In this document: positions 28,201-37,982 of the stretch, piece after piece | Numbering within the stretch: the first letter of the stretch is position 1 | Layout: each line of letters opens with the position of its first letter | Source: JACPYM01 sp963699175 | GTDB taxonomy: Bacteria > Acidobacteriota > Blastocatellia > RBC074 | DNA: 64,000 bases | Direction: 5' to 3' | Assembly (NCBI GenBank): GCA_963699175.1 | Contig: OY969418.1 | Coordinates: 1,426,001-1,490,000 of the forward strand | Made by a program: the position numbers and the translations under genes | Notes under the pieces: model-generated | Seen by the model: only the letters and a program-made list of their open reading frames with translations | Told to the model about the DNA's origin: nothing | The model's database searches: none

Positions 28201-31200
28201 GGCATTGAAGGCGGTGGAGAAGCGCTCCTGCGATTCATGCAAAGCTTCTTCAGTCTTCTTGCGTTCAGTGATGTCGCTGAGCGAAATCACCACAGCGTGT
28301 GGTTGTTCGGCTTCCTGCTGGAAGACCGGTTGCGAACTGACTGAGAGCCAACATAGATCGCCTGCCGGACGCTTCACGCCCAGAATCACACCGGAACAGG
28401 GTTGCCCAGTGCGCAGCGTTACTTGCGAAGGCAACTCATCCGAGGGGAACGGTGTCCCGTCTTCTCGCATCGCCTGCCAGAGTGGATTGAGCAAGCCACG
28501 CTCGCGGAGTTCGTCACGTCCGAGTCCGAAAATCCGCTCGGCGCTCTCGTTGCAGGTCAGCAATTCGCCATCGGGGTCAAGCATCAGCACGCCTTCTTCG
28601 AGCACACTTACCAGCGAGCGATAACGTTCTTCAGAAGTGCGCAACGCTTCTTCGGCGCGGTTGCGCTCGGTTACATCGCGCATCGCCGAAAGGTGCAGGC
28701 CCGGCAGGATGTTAGCCTGCGCGCTATATTCAATCTCGTGGAGCGTGTAATCCGCTTTGGTCATCTGGAAATGGCCTTTGCGCGCGCCGCGTTTGACCAG
28801 CTTTTGCAGAGATATGCGTGCCGAGTCGCGCTTCTCCGGCGTGACGAAATCAGTCATCGCGCGCGTCAGTAACTCTTCGCGGGTAACGCCGTAGAGCTGA
28901 CAGGCCGCCGGGTTGGCGTCCACGTACTGCATCTCGTCATTGACCAGCAGCATGGCATCCAGCGTGTTGTCCCAGACGGCGCGGAATTTCTGCTCGCTTT
29001 CGCGCATCGTTTGTTCGGCTTGGTGGCGCTCGGTGATGTCACGAAAGTTGACGACCAGACTGCCCACCGTCGGGTCTGAGAGCAGATTGGTCATCGTCAA
29101 CTCGACCCAACGCCACGAGCCGTCTTTGTGGCGGGTGCGAAACTGCATGGTACGCCGCGCGCCCGGCTCGTTGAGCACCTCTTGCTTCTGACGTTGGATG
29201 TCCTCGGTATGCTCAGGATGGATACGGCTAGCCGGCGATTTGCCCAGCACATCTTCAGCCGTGTAACCGAGGATGCGCGTGTAGGTGGGGCTGATATAAG
29301 TGACCTGTCCTTGGGCGTCCTGCAAGGAGATACCGTCATAGCCGTTTTCGACCAAGGCGCGAAAACGCTGCTCGCTGGCACGTAGTCGCGCTTCAGCTTG
29401 GGCGCGCTCTGCTTCGGCGCGCTTCCGTTCGGTAATATCGTGGAAGTTGTTCAGGAAGCCGTGCACGCTTGGCTCTTCGATAAGATTGGTGATGGTGCCT
29501 TCCATCCAACGGTACTCATCAGCTTGATTGCGAATCTGATACTCAATTCTTGCGCTAGCGCCAGGCGCGAGCGTTTGGCGGAGATGTTGGGCCACTTGCT
29601 GGTCGTCGGGGTGCAAACGTTCGATCGGCGATTGGCCTATGACTTCTTCCGAGCTGAAACCGAGAATGCGTTGGTAAGAAGGGCTGACATACGACAGCTT
29701 GCCTTCGGCGGACATTACGGCAATCCCGTCATAACCGTTTTCGACCAAGGTGCGGAACCGCTGCTCGTTGGCGCGCAACCGTGCTTCGACTTGGGCATGT
29801 TCTTCTTCGGTGCGCAACTGCTCGGTGATGTCGCGGAAGTTGATAACGAAGCCGCGCACGCTCGGCTCTTCGGTCAAGTTGGTGACGGTGCCTTCCAGCC
29901 AGCGATATTCCTCGGCCTTATTGCGAATGCGATACTGAATCTTGTCGCTGACGCCGGGCGGCAAGTTGGCGCCAATACGTTGCAAGATCGGCAGATCATC
30001 AGGATGGACGCGCTCTCCTAGTAGTTGGCCTTCGACCTCTGCCGGGCTGAAACCATGAATCCGCTCGTAGGAAGGGCTGACATAAAGCAACCGGCCGTCG
30101 GCAGAAATCACGACAATGCCGTCGTAAGTGTTTTCAATCAGCACGCGGAAACGCTCGTCACGTTCTTTGAGCTTCTGTTCCGCCGCTTTCCGCTCGCTCA
30201 CGTCGCGCACGATGCCGCGATAACCGCAAGGTTGTCCGGCGCCGTCGCGCATCAACGTAATCGAAGTTTCGAGCGCCCGCGCCTGACCTTCCAAACCGTT
30301 GAAGCGGAACTCGAAGGCCTTGACCGGCTCGCCCGTGCGCCGGACGTGCAGGAAAACCTTGTTCAGGAGTCGCCGCGTACTCAGAGAAAGAAAACGCCGA
30401 TAGCCAGCGCCGTTCAGGTCTTTGCGCTTGCAGCCGCAGATCACCCAGAGCGAGTCATTGAAGAAGTTCAGTTCGCCGTGCAGGCCAATTTCGAAATAAC
30501 CATCTTGAATGGTGCCCAGAATATCGCGGTAACGTTCTTCGCTTTCGCGCAAATCATCGAGGGCCTGCTTGCGCTGGGTGATGTCGCGAATCGTGGTGAT
30601 GATGCCGACAATTTCGCCCGCGCTGTTGCGATGTGGGCCGTAGCGCGCCGAGCACCAGTGCATTTTGCCATCCAGCCCCGGCCCGAGCGGGAAATCCTGG
30701 CTGACCTGCGCCTCGCCGTTGAGCACGGCACTCCAGCGTTCCGGCACGAGGGTGCCGCGGAGTTGCGGGAAGGCTTGCAAGAGGTCTTGATCCAAAACCT
30801 CCCGGCTGCGCCTGCCGCTCAGCTCTTCCATCGCCTGATTCCAGACGCGCACTTTGAATTCGCGATCATAGACCGCGATACCTTCGCGGGCACTGGCGAT
30901 GATCTCCTGGTTGAATTGCTGTGACTCGCGCAAGGCGTCTTCGGCCAGCTTTCGCTCGCTGATGTCGCTGATGACTGAAATGAGGCCGACGATCTTGCCG
31001 GTTTCATCACGCAGCGGCGAGTCCTGGCGTGAGTAATAACCTTGCTTGCCGGAGGCCTCATACTTCGTTTTGTAATCGTAGCGCCTCAGCGTTGCCCCGG
31101 TCACGGCCTGTTGCATACGCTTGTAGAGATCGCTGCCCGCCAAGGTCGGGAAGGCTTCCAGCGCCTGTTTGCCGACTACGGCGCTGGCCGGGATACCGCT

Positions 31201-33021
31201 GGAGATTTCCATCGCGGGATTCCATACCAGATAATTCAACTCATTGTCATAAACGATGATCCCTTCGCGCGCGTTGTCAATCACTTGTTGATTGAAACGT
31301 TGCGAAGCGTGTAAGGCCTGTTCGGCTTCTTTGCGCGCGCTGATGTCGCGCATGCTGACGATCACGCCGACCACTTCGCCGCGCTGATTGCGCAAGGGGC
31401 CGTAAGAGGCGGAGACCCATTTTTCCCTGCCGCCGCGCAGTTGGAATTCGCGCCCCTGGATGGTCTCGCCGGTCAAAGCGCGCTGCCAACATTGTTGTGA
31501 CTCGGTGCCGTTCAGGTTGGGGAAAACTTCGAGCAAATGCGCGCCGAGCACCTTCGCCTTATGCGTTCCCAGCAACTCTTCCATAAACGGATTCCAGACC
31601 ACTACGCGCAACTCGCGGTCGTAAACGGCAATCCCTTCGAGCGCGCTGTCAATGACCTGGGCGTTCAATTGCTGTGACTCACGCAGCGCTTCCTCGGCCT
31701 GCCGCCGCGCGGTTGTATCGGTCAAGATGCCGATGACGCCAATGATCTTCTCGTCAGTATCGCGCAGCGGGCCGTATTTGGCCGCGACCCAGACCTCGCG
31801 CTTCCGATCAATCTGGAAGTCAGGGCTTTCGACTGTGTCGCCTTGCAAAGCCTGCGACAACATCTCGCGCAAGCCTTCTTCGCGCCAATGTGGCAACAAC
31901 TCCGGGATGGGGCGGCCCAGCGCCTCTTCACCACTCACCCCGCTCAGTTCTTCCAGCATGGGATTCCATACCATGCAGCGCAGTTCGCGGTCACAAACCA
32001 GCACACCCTCGCTGGCATTGGCGATGACCTGCTGATTGAATTGCTGCGAGCGGCGCAAGGCGGCTTCGATCTTCTTATGCTCGGTGACGTCGGTCACGGT
32101 GGCAATGACGCCGATGATCTTGCCCTTCAGGTCGCGCAACGGGCCGTAGTGACAGGCAGCCCAGGCATTCTTCGAGCTTTGCGTGGAATTGACCTGAAAA
32201 TCGGGACTGGTGATGGTCTCACCTTTCAGCGCCCGTTCAACCAAATCGAGTACACCCTGTTCGTGGATGGTCGGGAAGACCTCTGCCGGGTGACGCCCAA
32301 TGACCTTGCTGCTAGGAATGCCGTAGAACTCCTCCATAAACGAGTTCCAGAGAATACAGCGCAGGTCTGAGTCATAAACGACAACGCCTTCGCGGGCGCT
32401 GGCGATAATCTGTTCGTTGAATTGCTTCGACTCGCGCAGCTCTTCTTCTATCAACTTGCGCAATGTGTTGTCGCGCGCTACGCCGAGCAGACCGATGATC
32501 TTTTTCTCGCGATTGCGGAAAGGGGTTTTGGTCAGCACCAGATTACGCTCTGCCTCACCACCCAACGACAAATCATCCAGCGCAATCTCTTCGGTGAGCG
32601 TCCTGCCTTTCTCTAACACCTGCGCATCAGCTTGGCTGAGTTGGCCTGCGACGGCTAGGCTAAACAGGTCGTGATCGGTTTTGCCAATCAATTCAGTCAG
32701 GGTCTTATGCATCCATTGAGTGAAAGTGAGATTGGCGAAGAGGTAGCGGCCTTGTGCGTCTTTGACAAAAATGGCATCCGGGCTGTCCTCGACCAGCACC
32801 TGCAAAAAGGGCAGACCTTCTACGATTCCCGCCGTTTCAGTGGGCGGCACTGCGCCAATGTTGGCGGCGGCAAACCATTTACTCAGTTGCTTGAGTTGCT
32901 GCTGATAATCCGGTGTACCCGTGGCGGCTTCACTGTTGATGCCGTTTTTCTGACCATGGTGTGAGCCATTTTCCTGGCTCACTTCAGTCGTCTTAGCCGT
33001 CCGCTCTTGACGTGTCTTCAT
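25294..33021 (-). CDS. Giant soluble sensor histidine kinase with about 18 PAS domains
   Basis: The 2,575-residue protein starts at ATG 33021 after AGGAGCGTTTCGG. I count about 18 PAS/PAC units, each near 125 residues and ending in DITERK-like motifs; there is no membrane segment, so it is cytoplasmic. Units 2-6 begin FNQQVI-like, 8-10 RFRxLVENGYDGI-like and 13-17 RFSTAFN-like, showing three blocks grown by internal duplication. The C-terminus is a HisKA_3 dimerisation domain (IAREIHDSLGQ, His2381) and an HATPase with QELLTNIIRHAQA and DNGRGIS, the NarX/DegS type. PAS domains can bind haem, flavin or small ligands; none can be assigned here. The LuxR-type regulator at 24491 is the probable partner. 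Confidence 0.93.
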   Translation of the reverse strand: MKTRQERTAKTTEVSQENGSHHGQKNGINSEAATGTPDYQQQLKQLSKWFAAANIGAVPPTETAGIVEGLPFLQVLVEDSPDAIFVKDAQGRYLFANLTFTQWMHKTLTELIGKTDHDLFSLAVAGQLSQADAQVLEKGRTLTEEIALDDLSLGGEAERNLVLTKTPFRNREKKIIGLLGVARDNTLRKLIEEELRESKQFNEQIIASAREGVVVYDSDLRCILWNSFMEEFYGIPSSKVIGRHPAEVFPTIHEQGVLDLVERALKGETITSPDFQVNSTQSSKNAWAACHYGPLRDLKGKIIGVIATVTDVTEHKKIEAALRRSQQFNQQVIANASEGVLVCDRELRCMVWNPMLEELSGVSGEEALGRPIPELLPHWREEGLREMLSQALQGDTVESPDFQIDRKREVWVAAKYGPLRDTDEKIIGVIGILTDTTARRQAEEALRESQQLNAQVIDSALEGIAVYDRELRVVVWNPFMEELLGTHKAKVLGAHLLEVFPNLNGTESQQCWQRALTGETIQGREFQLRGGREKWVSASYGPLRNQRGEVVGVIVSMRDISARKEAEQALHASQRFNQQVIDNAREGIIVYDNELNYLVWNPAMEISSGIPASAVVGKQALEAFPTLAGSDLYKRMQQAVTGATLRRYDYKTKYEASGKQGYYSRQDSPLRDETGKIVGLISVISDISERKLAEDALRESQQFNQEIIASAREGIAVYDREFKVRVWNQAMEELSGRRSREVLDQDLLQAFPQLRGTLVPERWSAVLNGEAQVSQDFPLGPGLDGKMHWCSARYGPHRNSAGEIVGIITTIRDITQRKQALDDLRESEERYRDILGTIQDGYFEIGLHGELNFFNDSLWVICGCKRKDLNGAGYRRFLSLSTRRLLNKVFLHVRRTGEPVKAFEFRFNGLEGQARALETSITLMRDGAGQPCGYRGIVRDVSERKAAEQKLKERDERFRVLIENTYDGIVVISADGRLLYVSPSYERIHGFSPAEVEGQLLGERVHPDDLPILQRIGANLPPGVSDKIQYRIRNKAEEYRWLEGTVTNLTEEPSVRGFVINFRDITEQLRTEEEHAQVEARLRANEQRFRTLVENGYDGIAVMSAEGKLSYVSPSYQRILGFSSEEVIGQSPIERLHPDDQQVAQHLRQTLAPGASARIEYQIRNQADEYRWMEGTITNLIEEPSVHGFLNNFHDITERKRAEAERAQAEARLRASEQRFRALVENGYDGISLQDAQGQVTYISPTYTRILGYTAEDVLGKSPASRIHPEHTEDIQRQKQEVLNEPGARRTMQFRTRHKDGSWRWVELTMTNLLSDPTVGSLVVNFRDITERHQAEQTMRESEQKFRAVWDNTLDAMLLVNDEMQYVDANPAACQLYGVTREELLTRAMTDFVTPEKRDSARISLQKLVKRGARKGHFQMTKADYTLHEIEYSAQANILPGLHLSAMRDVTERNRAEEALRTSEERYRSLVSVLEEGVLMLDPDGELLTCNESAERIFGLGRDELRERGLLNPLWQAMREDGTPFPSDELPSQVTLRTGQPCSGVILGVKRPAGDLCWLSVSSQPVFQQEAEQPHAVVISLSDITERKKTEEALHESQERFSTAFNASPIAIAITEPLSGLCVSVNKTWAKLFGYDVKEVINHSILDLGIWQEPAARAEMIRCIEAIGKVRDFEAVMRRRDGQTLEVLISAVRIELNDHTYLLTSTQDVTERKRAEMALRESEAALRDSETRFSTAFAVNPLAITIVEKETGQIRNANRAWCELFGFSAEEAIGHTSLELGLWPDPEARAAIHKQLGAHGSVRDYEAEHKTRDGQIRNVLISAEQIVLGNKEYLLVLNHDITERKRAELALRTSEERFSTAFNASPQGMVIVDFDTRRFVNVNEAWLQAFGFTAEEVIGHTGTELNLWEHLADRDHIYASVASGEVLKNMNAVMRCKSGEKRYCTISADLIKSGEKRYMLSVANDITERKLAEEALRRSEARFASAFNTCPEPMALNRLDDGRYVSVNRASLRCIGLEEKDVLGRTPEEIQLWADPTQAEQLHEALLAQGEVREFECDIYLKGGQIGHFLISAEIVELEGVPHVLSLATDITERKRAEEALRALEERFAKAFQASPLPSGILTLPEGRCVAANEAWVKMMGYTLEEVVGHSASELNMWPKREQRKQIIRRLAEQHSFRDLDLTVRTKQGELRELIVFGEIIQLAGADHLFMTALDCTDRKLAEAALLDSERRYRSLFEHNLAGVSRTTPDGLVLDCNEAYATMFGFASAEEIKAQPAQCLYADSALRERLIKDLCAQGSLTNYEVRLQRKDGSEIWVLANLTLLAGDGQVTPIIQDVVLDITVRKRDEAKLAEARDQLRALSARLSAIREEERSTIAREIHDSLGQMLTGLKLDVAWLHKRLSTGKGDAQTEMVEKAEGVAKLLDDTIQAVRELATRLRPGVLDTLGLTAAIEWQVQDFQARTGIECEVWLCPEPKDLPQEQSTGLFRILQELLTNIIRHAQATRVIIHLLPTDTGLLLSVADNGRGISTGDLKDPKSLGLLGMRERAHMIGGEMKFEGASDRGTTVTVTLPLAR

Positions 33022-33692
33022 CCGAAACGCTCCTGCACCGTATTGCTCAACCCTGCCAGCGACTCCCGCCTTCAGGCGCTAATCAACTGGCCCCTGTTTG
33101 CGCTTATGCAAACATCCCTGCTTCAGACACTGACCAGCTTATTCGGCACGCTGGCCAAAAGCTTGAGTGCTGCGGCGATGCCTATTCACGGTTGGCCCAA
33201 GCGCTCCACACTCTTTTCACCCGGTCACTTACGTCCACGCATTATTGTTTTCTGGTAAGTCGCTTGATAGCGTATAGATTAGGTGGACACTCCACGTCTG
33301 GTCTTAGTTCGCTAGAAGAGTCTCGCAAATAGGGGATGGCGCTAAAAACCCAGACATACCTCCGCAACGTGGAGTGAGATAATCTACAGTAAATTACAAC
33401 TTTTGTGCGATAAGCGATTATATTGACTGATCTTAGCTCTGATTTCGTCCGGTTATCACTGCGGAACGATAAATCGAGTCAAGCACTGCGCCATTAATCA
33501 CTCCCTAAATCAAAAAATTATCTGCTTGCTTCACGTGCGAAAAATATGCACACTGTCGCCGCTTCCATCCATTCTCAATTCAGTTCCGCCCTGGCTTTGC
33601 GCTGTTCTGTGCCCACACAGCCCATCCCTGCGCCAAAGATAGCTCTCCGATGAATGGCGGTACGGTGATGACAATTAAGGAGTCTCCCCACT
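33022..33692. other. 671-bp gene-free region between the giant kinase and a secreted peptidase gene
   Basis: This divergent gap probably holds the promoters of both neighbours. I see no convincing gene: frames over 33007-33332 look like chance. CACTCCACGT near 33288 and ACGTGGAGTG near 33368 are exact complements about 70 bp apart, and the bases between include CGTCTGG and CCAGAC, so a regulatory stem or an operator pair is possible. AATTAAGGAGTCTCCCCACT leads into the ATG at 33693. Confidence 0.5.
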
Positions 33693-36014
33693 ATGAAGCG
33701 AAGTTTGCTTATCATAGTTATTCTTTTGGCCTGCTACGCGACACTCGAACGGCTACAATTCTTCAACACGCTTTTAGCCCAATCCATTCCTAAGCCCACG
33801 AGTTCCACTGCGAACCCTGCCCCATCAACTCGATCCCTACTAATCAATCAGCCCAGTCCAGCCCAGCGGCCAACCCAGGATGATCTGGCCCTCGCAGCGA
33901 CTATTCGCCGATTAGCCAATCGCTCGACTGAAGGGTTGGTAGAAGAGAACCTCCCGGACGGTGGGGTCACGCTCGACCTTCGTGGACGCTTTCAAAACCT
34001 ACCGCTCGTCAAACTGGACACCGATGGCGAGGTTTCCGTCGGTTGCGTTGATAATCTGGAAGACGCCAACTACTTCTTCGGCAAAAATCTGGCGACTGGA
34101 GAGGTATACCCCAAACAACCGAAGCTGCGCGCCGAAGGCGCAGGCCAAGCGGCCAGATTCGGTTTATCGCAGCGGGAATATCAGTTTTATCAGAGGTTAA
34201 TTGAAGAGGCCCAGCAACGCCGCCTGCTCAGCCCGGCGCTAGCCGCGATCACCATTGTCAATAACGACGGTCTAGGCGAAGGCTTCAATGATCCAACACC
34301 GAAGTCTCCCGAAGGCGGCAATACCGGCACGACACTGGGACAGCAACGGCTGATTCTGTTCAATCAAGCGGCCGCCATCTGGGGAGCGTTTCTGGATAGC
34401 AGCGTGCCAACCAGTGTGCGCGCCAATTTCGACCCGCTGACACCATGCTCGTCCGGCGGCGGTGTGCTCGGCCAGGCTGGCACGGTCAATATCAGCCGTG
34501 ATTTCGCCAACGCGCCCTTTGCTGGCACCTGGTATCACGCAGCGCTCGCCAACAAGCTCAACGGCAGCGATCAAGTTTCCGCCAATCCTGAAATCGTCGC
34601 CACCTTCAACAGTAACGTTGATACCGGCTGTTTGGGCGGAGGCTCGCGATTTTATTATGGTTTGGACAATGCCACACCATCAGGGACGATCAACTTGCTG
34701 GTTGTCCTGCTGCACGAGATCGGTCACGGACTAGGTTTTTCGAGCTTTGTAAATGGCAATACCGGACAATTCATCAACGGGTTCCCTGACATCTACTCCC
34801 GCTTTATGTTTGATCGTAGTGCGGGGCTGTTTTGGTATCAGATGACAGATGCCCAGCGGCAAGCATCTGCCTTGAACACAGGCAACGTCCTTTGGGACGG
34901 GCCAAGCGTGCGCCTTGCCTCCGGCTATCTGACAGGCGGGAATGAGCCTGCCACCGGACAGGTGCAATTGTATATGCCCAACCCACTGCAAGGCGGCTCA
35001 TCCATCTCACATTGGGCCAAAACAGCTACGCCAAATCTGCTGATGGAGCCTTCCATCAATATTGGGTTGTCAATTGACCTGGACCTGACGCGACAGCAGA
35101 TGCGCGACATCGGCTGGTATCGTGACAGCACGGCAGATTTAGTCGCCGATTCGATCGCCAACGTCCAACCCAGCGGCGGCACACTCTCGATCGGAAGTAA
35201 TGCCAGCATCACTTGGGCTAATACCGGCAGCTTCAACCGCAATGTAACAATTGAATTGTCTACTGATGGTGGCACGACCTTCCCTATTACTATCGCCTCG
35301 GATGTCAGTAACACTGGCACACACTCTTTTACGGTACCCAATTCCCCTACTACACTGGCGCGCATTCGAGTGCGCGAACACAATTTCGCCGCGCCCGTAG
35401 GTGTCTCGTCGGTAAACTTTGTTATCAGCAGTACTGTGGCGCTGACCATCAGCAGCGTCACTCCCCCGGCGGGGCGAACTTTGGGCGGACAGCCGATCAG
35501 GCTGGCAGGCTCGCTCGGCAACTTATCCACAGTGACAATAGGTGGCAACCCGGTTTCATGGTTTTACTCCAACGGCACAAGCGAGATTACTATCACCACC
35601 CCGGCACATACTGCCGGGGCCGTCAATATTGATCTAACGCCCCTCTCAGGTAGCCCCTACACCAAGAGCAACGCCTTCGCCTATTTGCCGACCACCTTCA
35701 CTGACAACACGCTAGTGGTGGGCGCCACGACGACTAAGACACAGCACACTCTCGAATTGCGGCAAGCTGTTGATGCCCTACGCGCTGTCGCTGGTCTTTC
35801 TTCTGCGCCTTGGACAGACTCTAACCTGGCACCCACCAACAGCCTAATCAAGGCGGTACACATTACGGAATTGCGGACTTATTTGGAGAACGCAACAGCG
35901 CTGCTCGGTTATTCCGCCGGAACCTATACCGACCCAACGCTTAGTAACAGCTTTATGATCAAGCGGGCGCACATCGAAGAATTGCGCCAGCGCATTCGGT
36001 CTATCGCCGGCTGA
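33693..36014 (+). CDS. Secreted putative zinc peptidase with Ig-like, IPT/TIG and HxxELR domains
   Basis: A signal segment (MKRSLLIIVILLACYATL) starts the 773-residue protein. Residues 341-349 are HEIGHGLGF, the HExxH zinc site with helix Gly; the third metzincin His at +10 is Ser351, so the third ligand must lie elsewhere. A catalytic-like region continues (PDIYSRFMFDRS, WDGPSVRLASGYLTGG, MEPSINIG). An Ig-like segment (SITWANTGSFNRNVTIELST) and an IPT/TIG fold (SVTPPAGRTLGGQPIRLAG) follow. The last 100 residues hold three HxxELR-type motifs: HTLELR, HITELR and HIEELR. Secretion and the peptidase core suggest extracellular proteolysis. Confidence 0.8.
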   Translation: MKRSLLIIVILLACYATLERLQFFNTLLAQSIPKPTSSTANPAPSTRSLLINQPSPAQRPTQDDLALAATIRRLANRSTEGLVEENLPDGGVTLDLRGRFQNLPLVKLDTDGEVSVGCVDNLEDANYFFGKNLATGEVYPKQPKLRAEGAGQAARFGLSQREYQFYQRLIEEAQQRRLLSPALAAITIVNNDGLGEGFNDPTPKSPEGGNTGTTLGQQRLILFNQAAAIWGAFLDSSVPTSVRANFDPLTPCSSGGGVLGQAGTVNISRDFANAPFAGTWYHAALANKLNGSDQVSANPEIVATFNSNVDTGCLGGGSRFYYGLDNATPSGTINLLVVLLHEIGHGLGFSSFVNGNTGQFINGFPDIYSRFMFDRSAGLFWYQMTDAQRQASALNTGNVLWDGPSVRLASGYLTGGNEPATGQVQLYMPNPLQGGSSISHWAKTATPNLLMEPSINIGLSIDLDLTRQQMRDIGWYRDSTADLVADSIANVQPSGGTLSIGSNASITWANTGSFNRNVTIELSTDGGTTFPITIASDVSNTGTHSFTVPNSPTTLARIRVREHNFAAPVGVSSVNFVISSTVALTISSVTPPAGRTLGGQPIRLAGSLGNLSTVTIGGNPVSWFYSNGTSEITITTPAHTAGAVNIDLTPLSGSPYTKSNAFAYLPTTFTDNTLVVGATTTKTQHTLELRQAVDALRAVAGLSSAPWTDSNLAPTNSLIKAVHITELRTYLENATALLGYSAGTYTDPTLSNSFMIKRAHIEELRQRIRSIAG

Positions 36015-36105
36015 GGCATAGGAATATTACCTTTTAGCCGTAAGCCCAGACTTACCCAGCAACTGCTCAATGCAGCAGGTTGCATTTAACTCAAGAGGAA
36101 GAATC

Positions 36106-37905
36106 ATGACTGTAATTCGGACTGCCATGCTAGCGCTCTTACTATTGGTGAGCGCAGTTGCAACTTTCGCTCAATCGGAGCGAGTGGGTAAATCAACTGC
36201 GTCGCCTGATGCAATTATTACTGTCTCCGTCTCAGCTCAAGGTGTACGCTTCACCGCGCTGGGCAGCATTGGGCAGATGCGCCTCGAAGTCTTCAATCCA
36301 AGCGGAGGCACCTTGTACAACTCTGACTTCAAGGCAGGTAGCGTACAAGACTGGGCGCTGCAAGATCAGTTTGGACAGCCCCTACCAGATGGTTCCTACC
36401 AATGTGTCGTCACATTTCGCGATGTATCTGGCAGAGTGGGTATGAAGCAGGGCAGTGTGCTGGTGCAAGGTGGGCAGGCCTCACTGAAGTTGGAAGAGGG
36501 CGGTCCGGTGAGCGCAATCGAGCCAGAAAAGCGGTTAGCTCAGATAGCAGATGATAGTACAACCGCCGCCACCCTGTTAGCGCATAATGGCAGCAACGGA
36601 CAGGTAGTCAGCACGCGTGGCGGATTGGGCTTCAGTAGCGGCGACTTCTTCGCCGGACAAGAAGTTGAGCACATGCGCTTAACCTCCCAGGGCAACCTCG
36701 GCATCGGCGTAAACAACCCGCAAGCCAAGTTAGATGTGGGTGGGTTGATTCGCACCAGTGAAGGTGTTGTGTTTCCTGATGGCAGTGTCCAAACCACGGC
36801 CTTTGTCGCTTCTGGCCAGAGCTTGAATGAGCACGCCCGGATGGGGCGGGGCGAGCGAGTTCGTTCCGTTACTGAAGTGGGCAAGCTCAGTGACTTTGAA
36901 AATGAGGTGCTGTTAGCGACCAACGGTACTCTCAATAAGATAGCAAGGTTCGCCGCCGATGGGACGAGCTTGGTTGATTCGGCGATCTACGAGGCAACCG
37001 GCACTGTTGGTATCGGCACTACCTCTCCGGCAGCCCTACTGCACACTAAGAGCGCTACCGCTCACGACGTCTATCTAGAAAACACTAAAGACCTCTCTAT
37101 CTTTTTCAGGGCGGGGCTGCCCAATACAGTTCAGTTGACTGCCGGAACAGTAGTAGGCCAATCAGCTCTGGATATTTCCCTAGCAACGGGAAAGGGGTTG
37201 AGGATGACGACGGCAAGTGTGTACGGCGCGAATGATGTGTTTTTCCAACTGAATACCAACACTGCCGACACTAATGCTTTCGCCGTAATTGAGTCCACTA
37301 ATTTGAAGGGCCTGGCGCTAAGCGTAGCCGAGGCGCGTCCCTTGATTTTTGGCGTCAACCGCACCGAGCGGATGCGGCTTAATGCGAATGGCAACTTCGG
37401 GATTGGGACGACAAACCCACAGGCGAAACTAGACGTGGCAGGTGATATTCAGGTCAGCGGCAATGCCGTCATTTCCGGTAACATCGCAGCCAAATATCAA
37501 GACGTCGCCGAATGGGTGCCCGCGCGCCAGGCACTGGCCGCTGGTACGGTTGTCAGCCTGGACGCTACGCTCACCAATGCGGTAACGGCATCTACGCGCG
37601 CCTATGATTCGCATGTCGCTGGAGTAGTGTCAGCGCAGCCCGGCGTGATCCTTGGAGAAGGCGGCGCCGGAAAGGTGCTGGTAGCGACAACGGGGCGAGT
37701 CAAGGTTAAAGTTGATGCGACCCGACACGCGATTAAAATTGGTGACTTGCTCGTGACCAGTGGCAATTCAGGGATGGCGATGAAATCACAGCCGATCAGC
37801 GTGGCGGGGAGACGGCTTCACCGACCCGGCACCATCATAGGGAAGGCTTTAGAGCCATTGAGCAAAGGCCAAGGCGAGATCTTAGTGTTGCTAAGCTTGC
37901 AATGA
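36106..37905 (+). CDS. Secreted tail-fibre-like beta-helix protein
   Basis: The ATG at 36106 (MTVIRTAMLALLLLV) follows AAGAGGAAGAATC and begins a signal peptide. A FlgD-type Ig-like region follows (MRLEVFNPSGGTLYNSDFKA, WALQDQFGQPLPDGSYQCVV). Then come repeats of the form GNLGIGVNNPQAKLDVGG, seen again as VGIGTTSPAALLHTKS and NFGIGTTNPQAKLDVAG, a pattern typical of phage-fibre-like and extracellular surface proteins. The C-terminal 140 residues (YQDVAEWVPARQALAAGTVV to GEILVLLSLQ) form another beta domain. A surface adhesin or structural fibre is likely. Start 91 bp after the peptidase gene; they may be co-transcribed. Confidence 0.72.
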   Translation: MTVIRTAMLALLLLVSAVATFAQSERVGKSTASPDAIITVSVSAQGVRFTALGSIGQMRLEVFNPSGGTLYNSDFKAGSVQDWALQDQFGQPLPDGSYQCVVTFRDVSGRVGMKQGSVLVQGGQASLKLEEGGPVSAIEPEKRLAQIADDSTTAATLLAHNGSNGQVVSTRGGLGFSSGDFFAGQEVEHMRLTSQGNLGIGVNNPQAKLDVGGLIRTSEGVVFPDGSVQTTAFVASGQSLNEHARMGRGERVRSVTEVGKLSDFENEVLLATNGTLNKIARFAADGTSLVDSAIYEATGTVGIGTTSPAALLHTKSATAHDVYLENTKDLSIFFRAGLPNTVQLTAGTVVGQSALDISLATGKGLRMTTASVYGANDVFFQLNTNTADTNAFAVIESTNLKGLALSVAEARPLIFGVNRTERMRLNANGNFGIGTTNPQAKLDVAGDIQVSGNAVISGNIAAKYQDVAEWVPARQALAAGTVVSLDATLTNAVTASTRAYDSHVAGVVSAQPGVILGEGGAGKVLVATTGRVKVKVDATRHAIKIGDLLVTSGNSGMAMKSQPISVAGRRLHRPGTIIGKALEPLSKGQGEILVLLSLQ

Positions 37906-37982
37906 AACCGCTAAGGGTAGCGGCTCAAGGTGGTGAGTTTGGAGTAGCGGCTGTAGCCAGATGGGCTGGTCAACGCAAGCTG

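Noticed and set aside
25294..33021. Assembly collapse or duplication artefact in the PAS array
   Set aside because: The units differ clearly in sequence and codons and keep one frame over 7.7 kb, so true tandem divergence is more likely, though only long reads can prove it.
33007..33332. Two overlapping short plus-strand frames at the start of the giant kinase gene
   Set aside because: They overlap the kinase start, have no ribosome site and lack protein-like composition.
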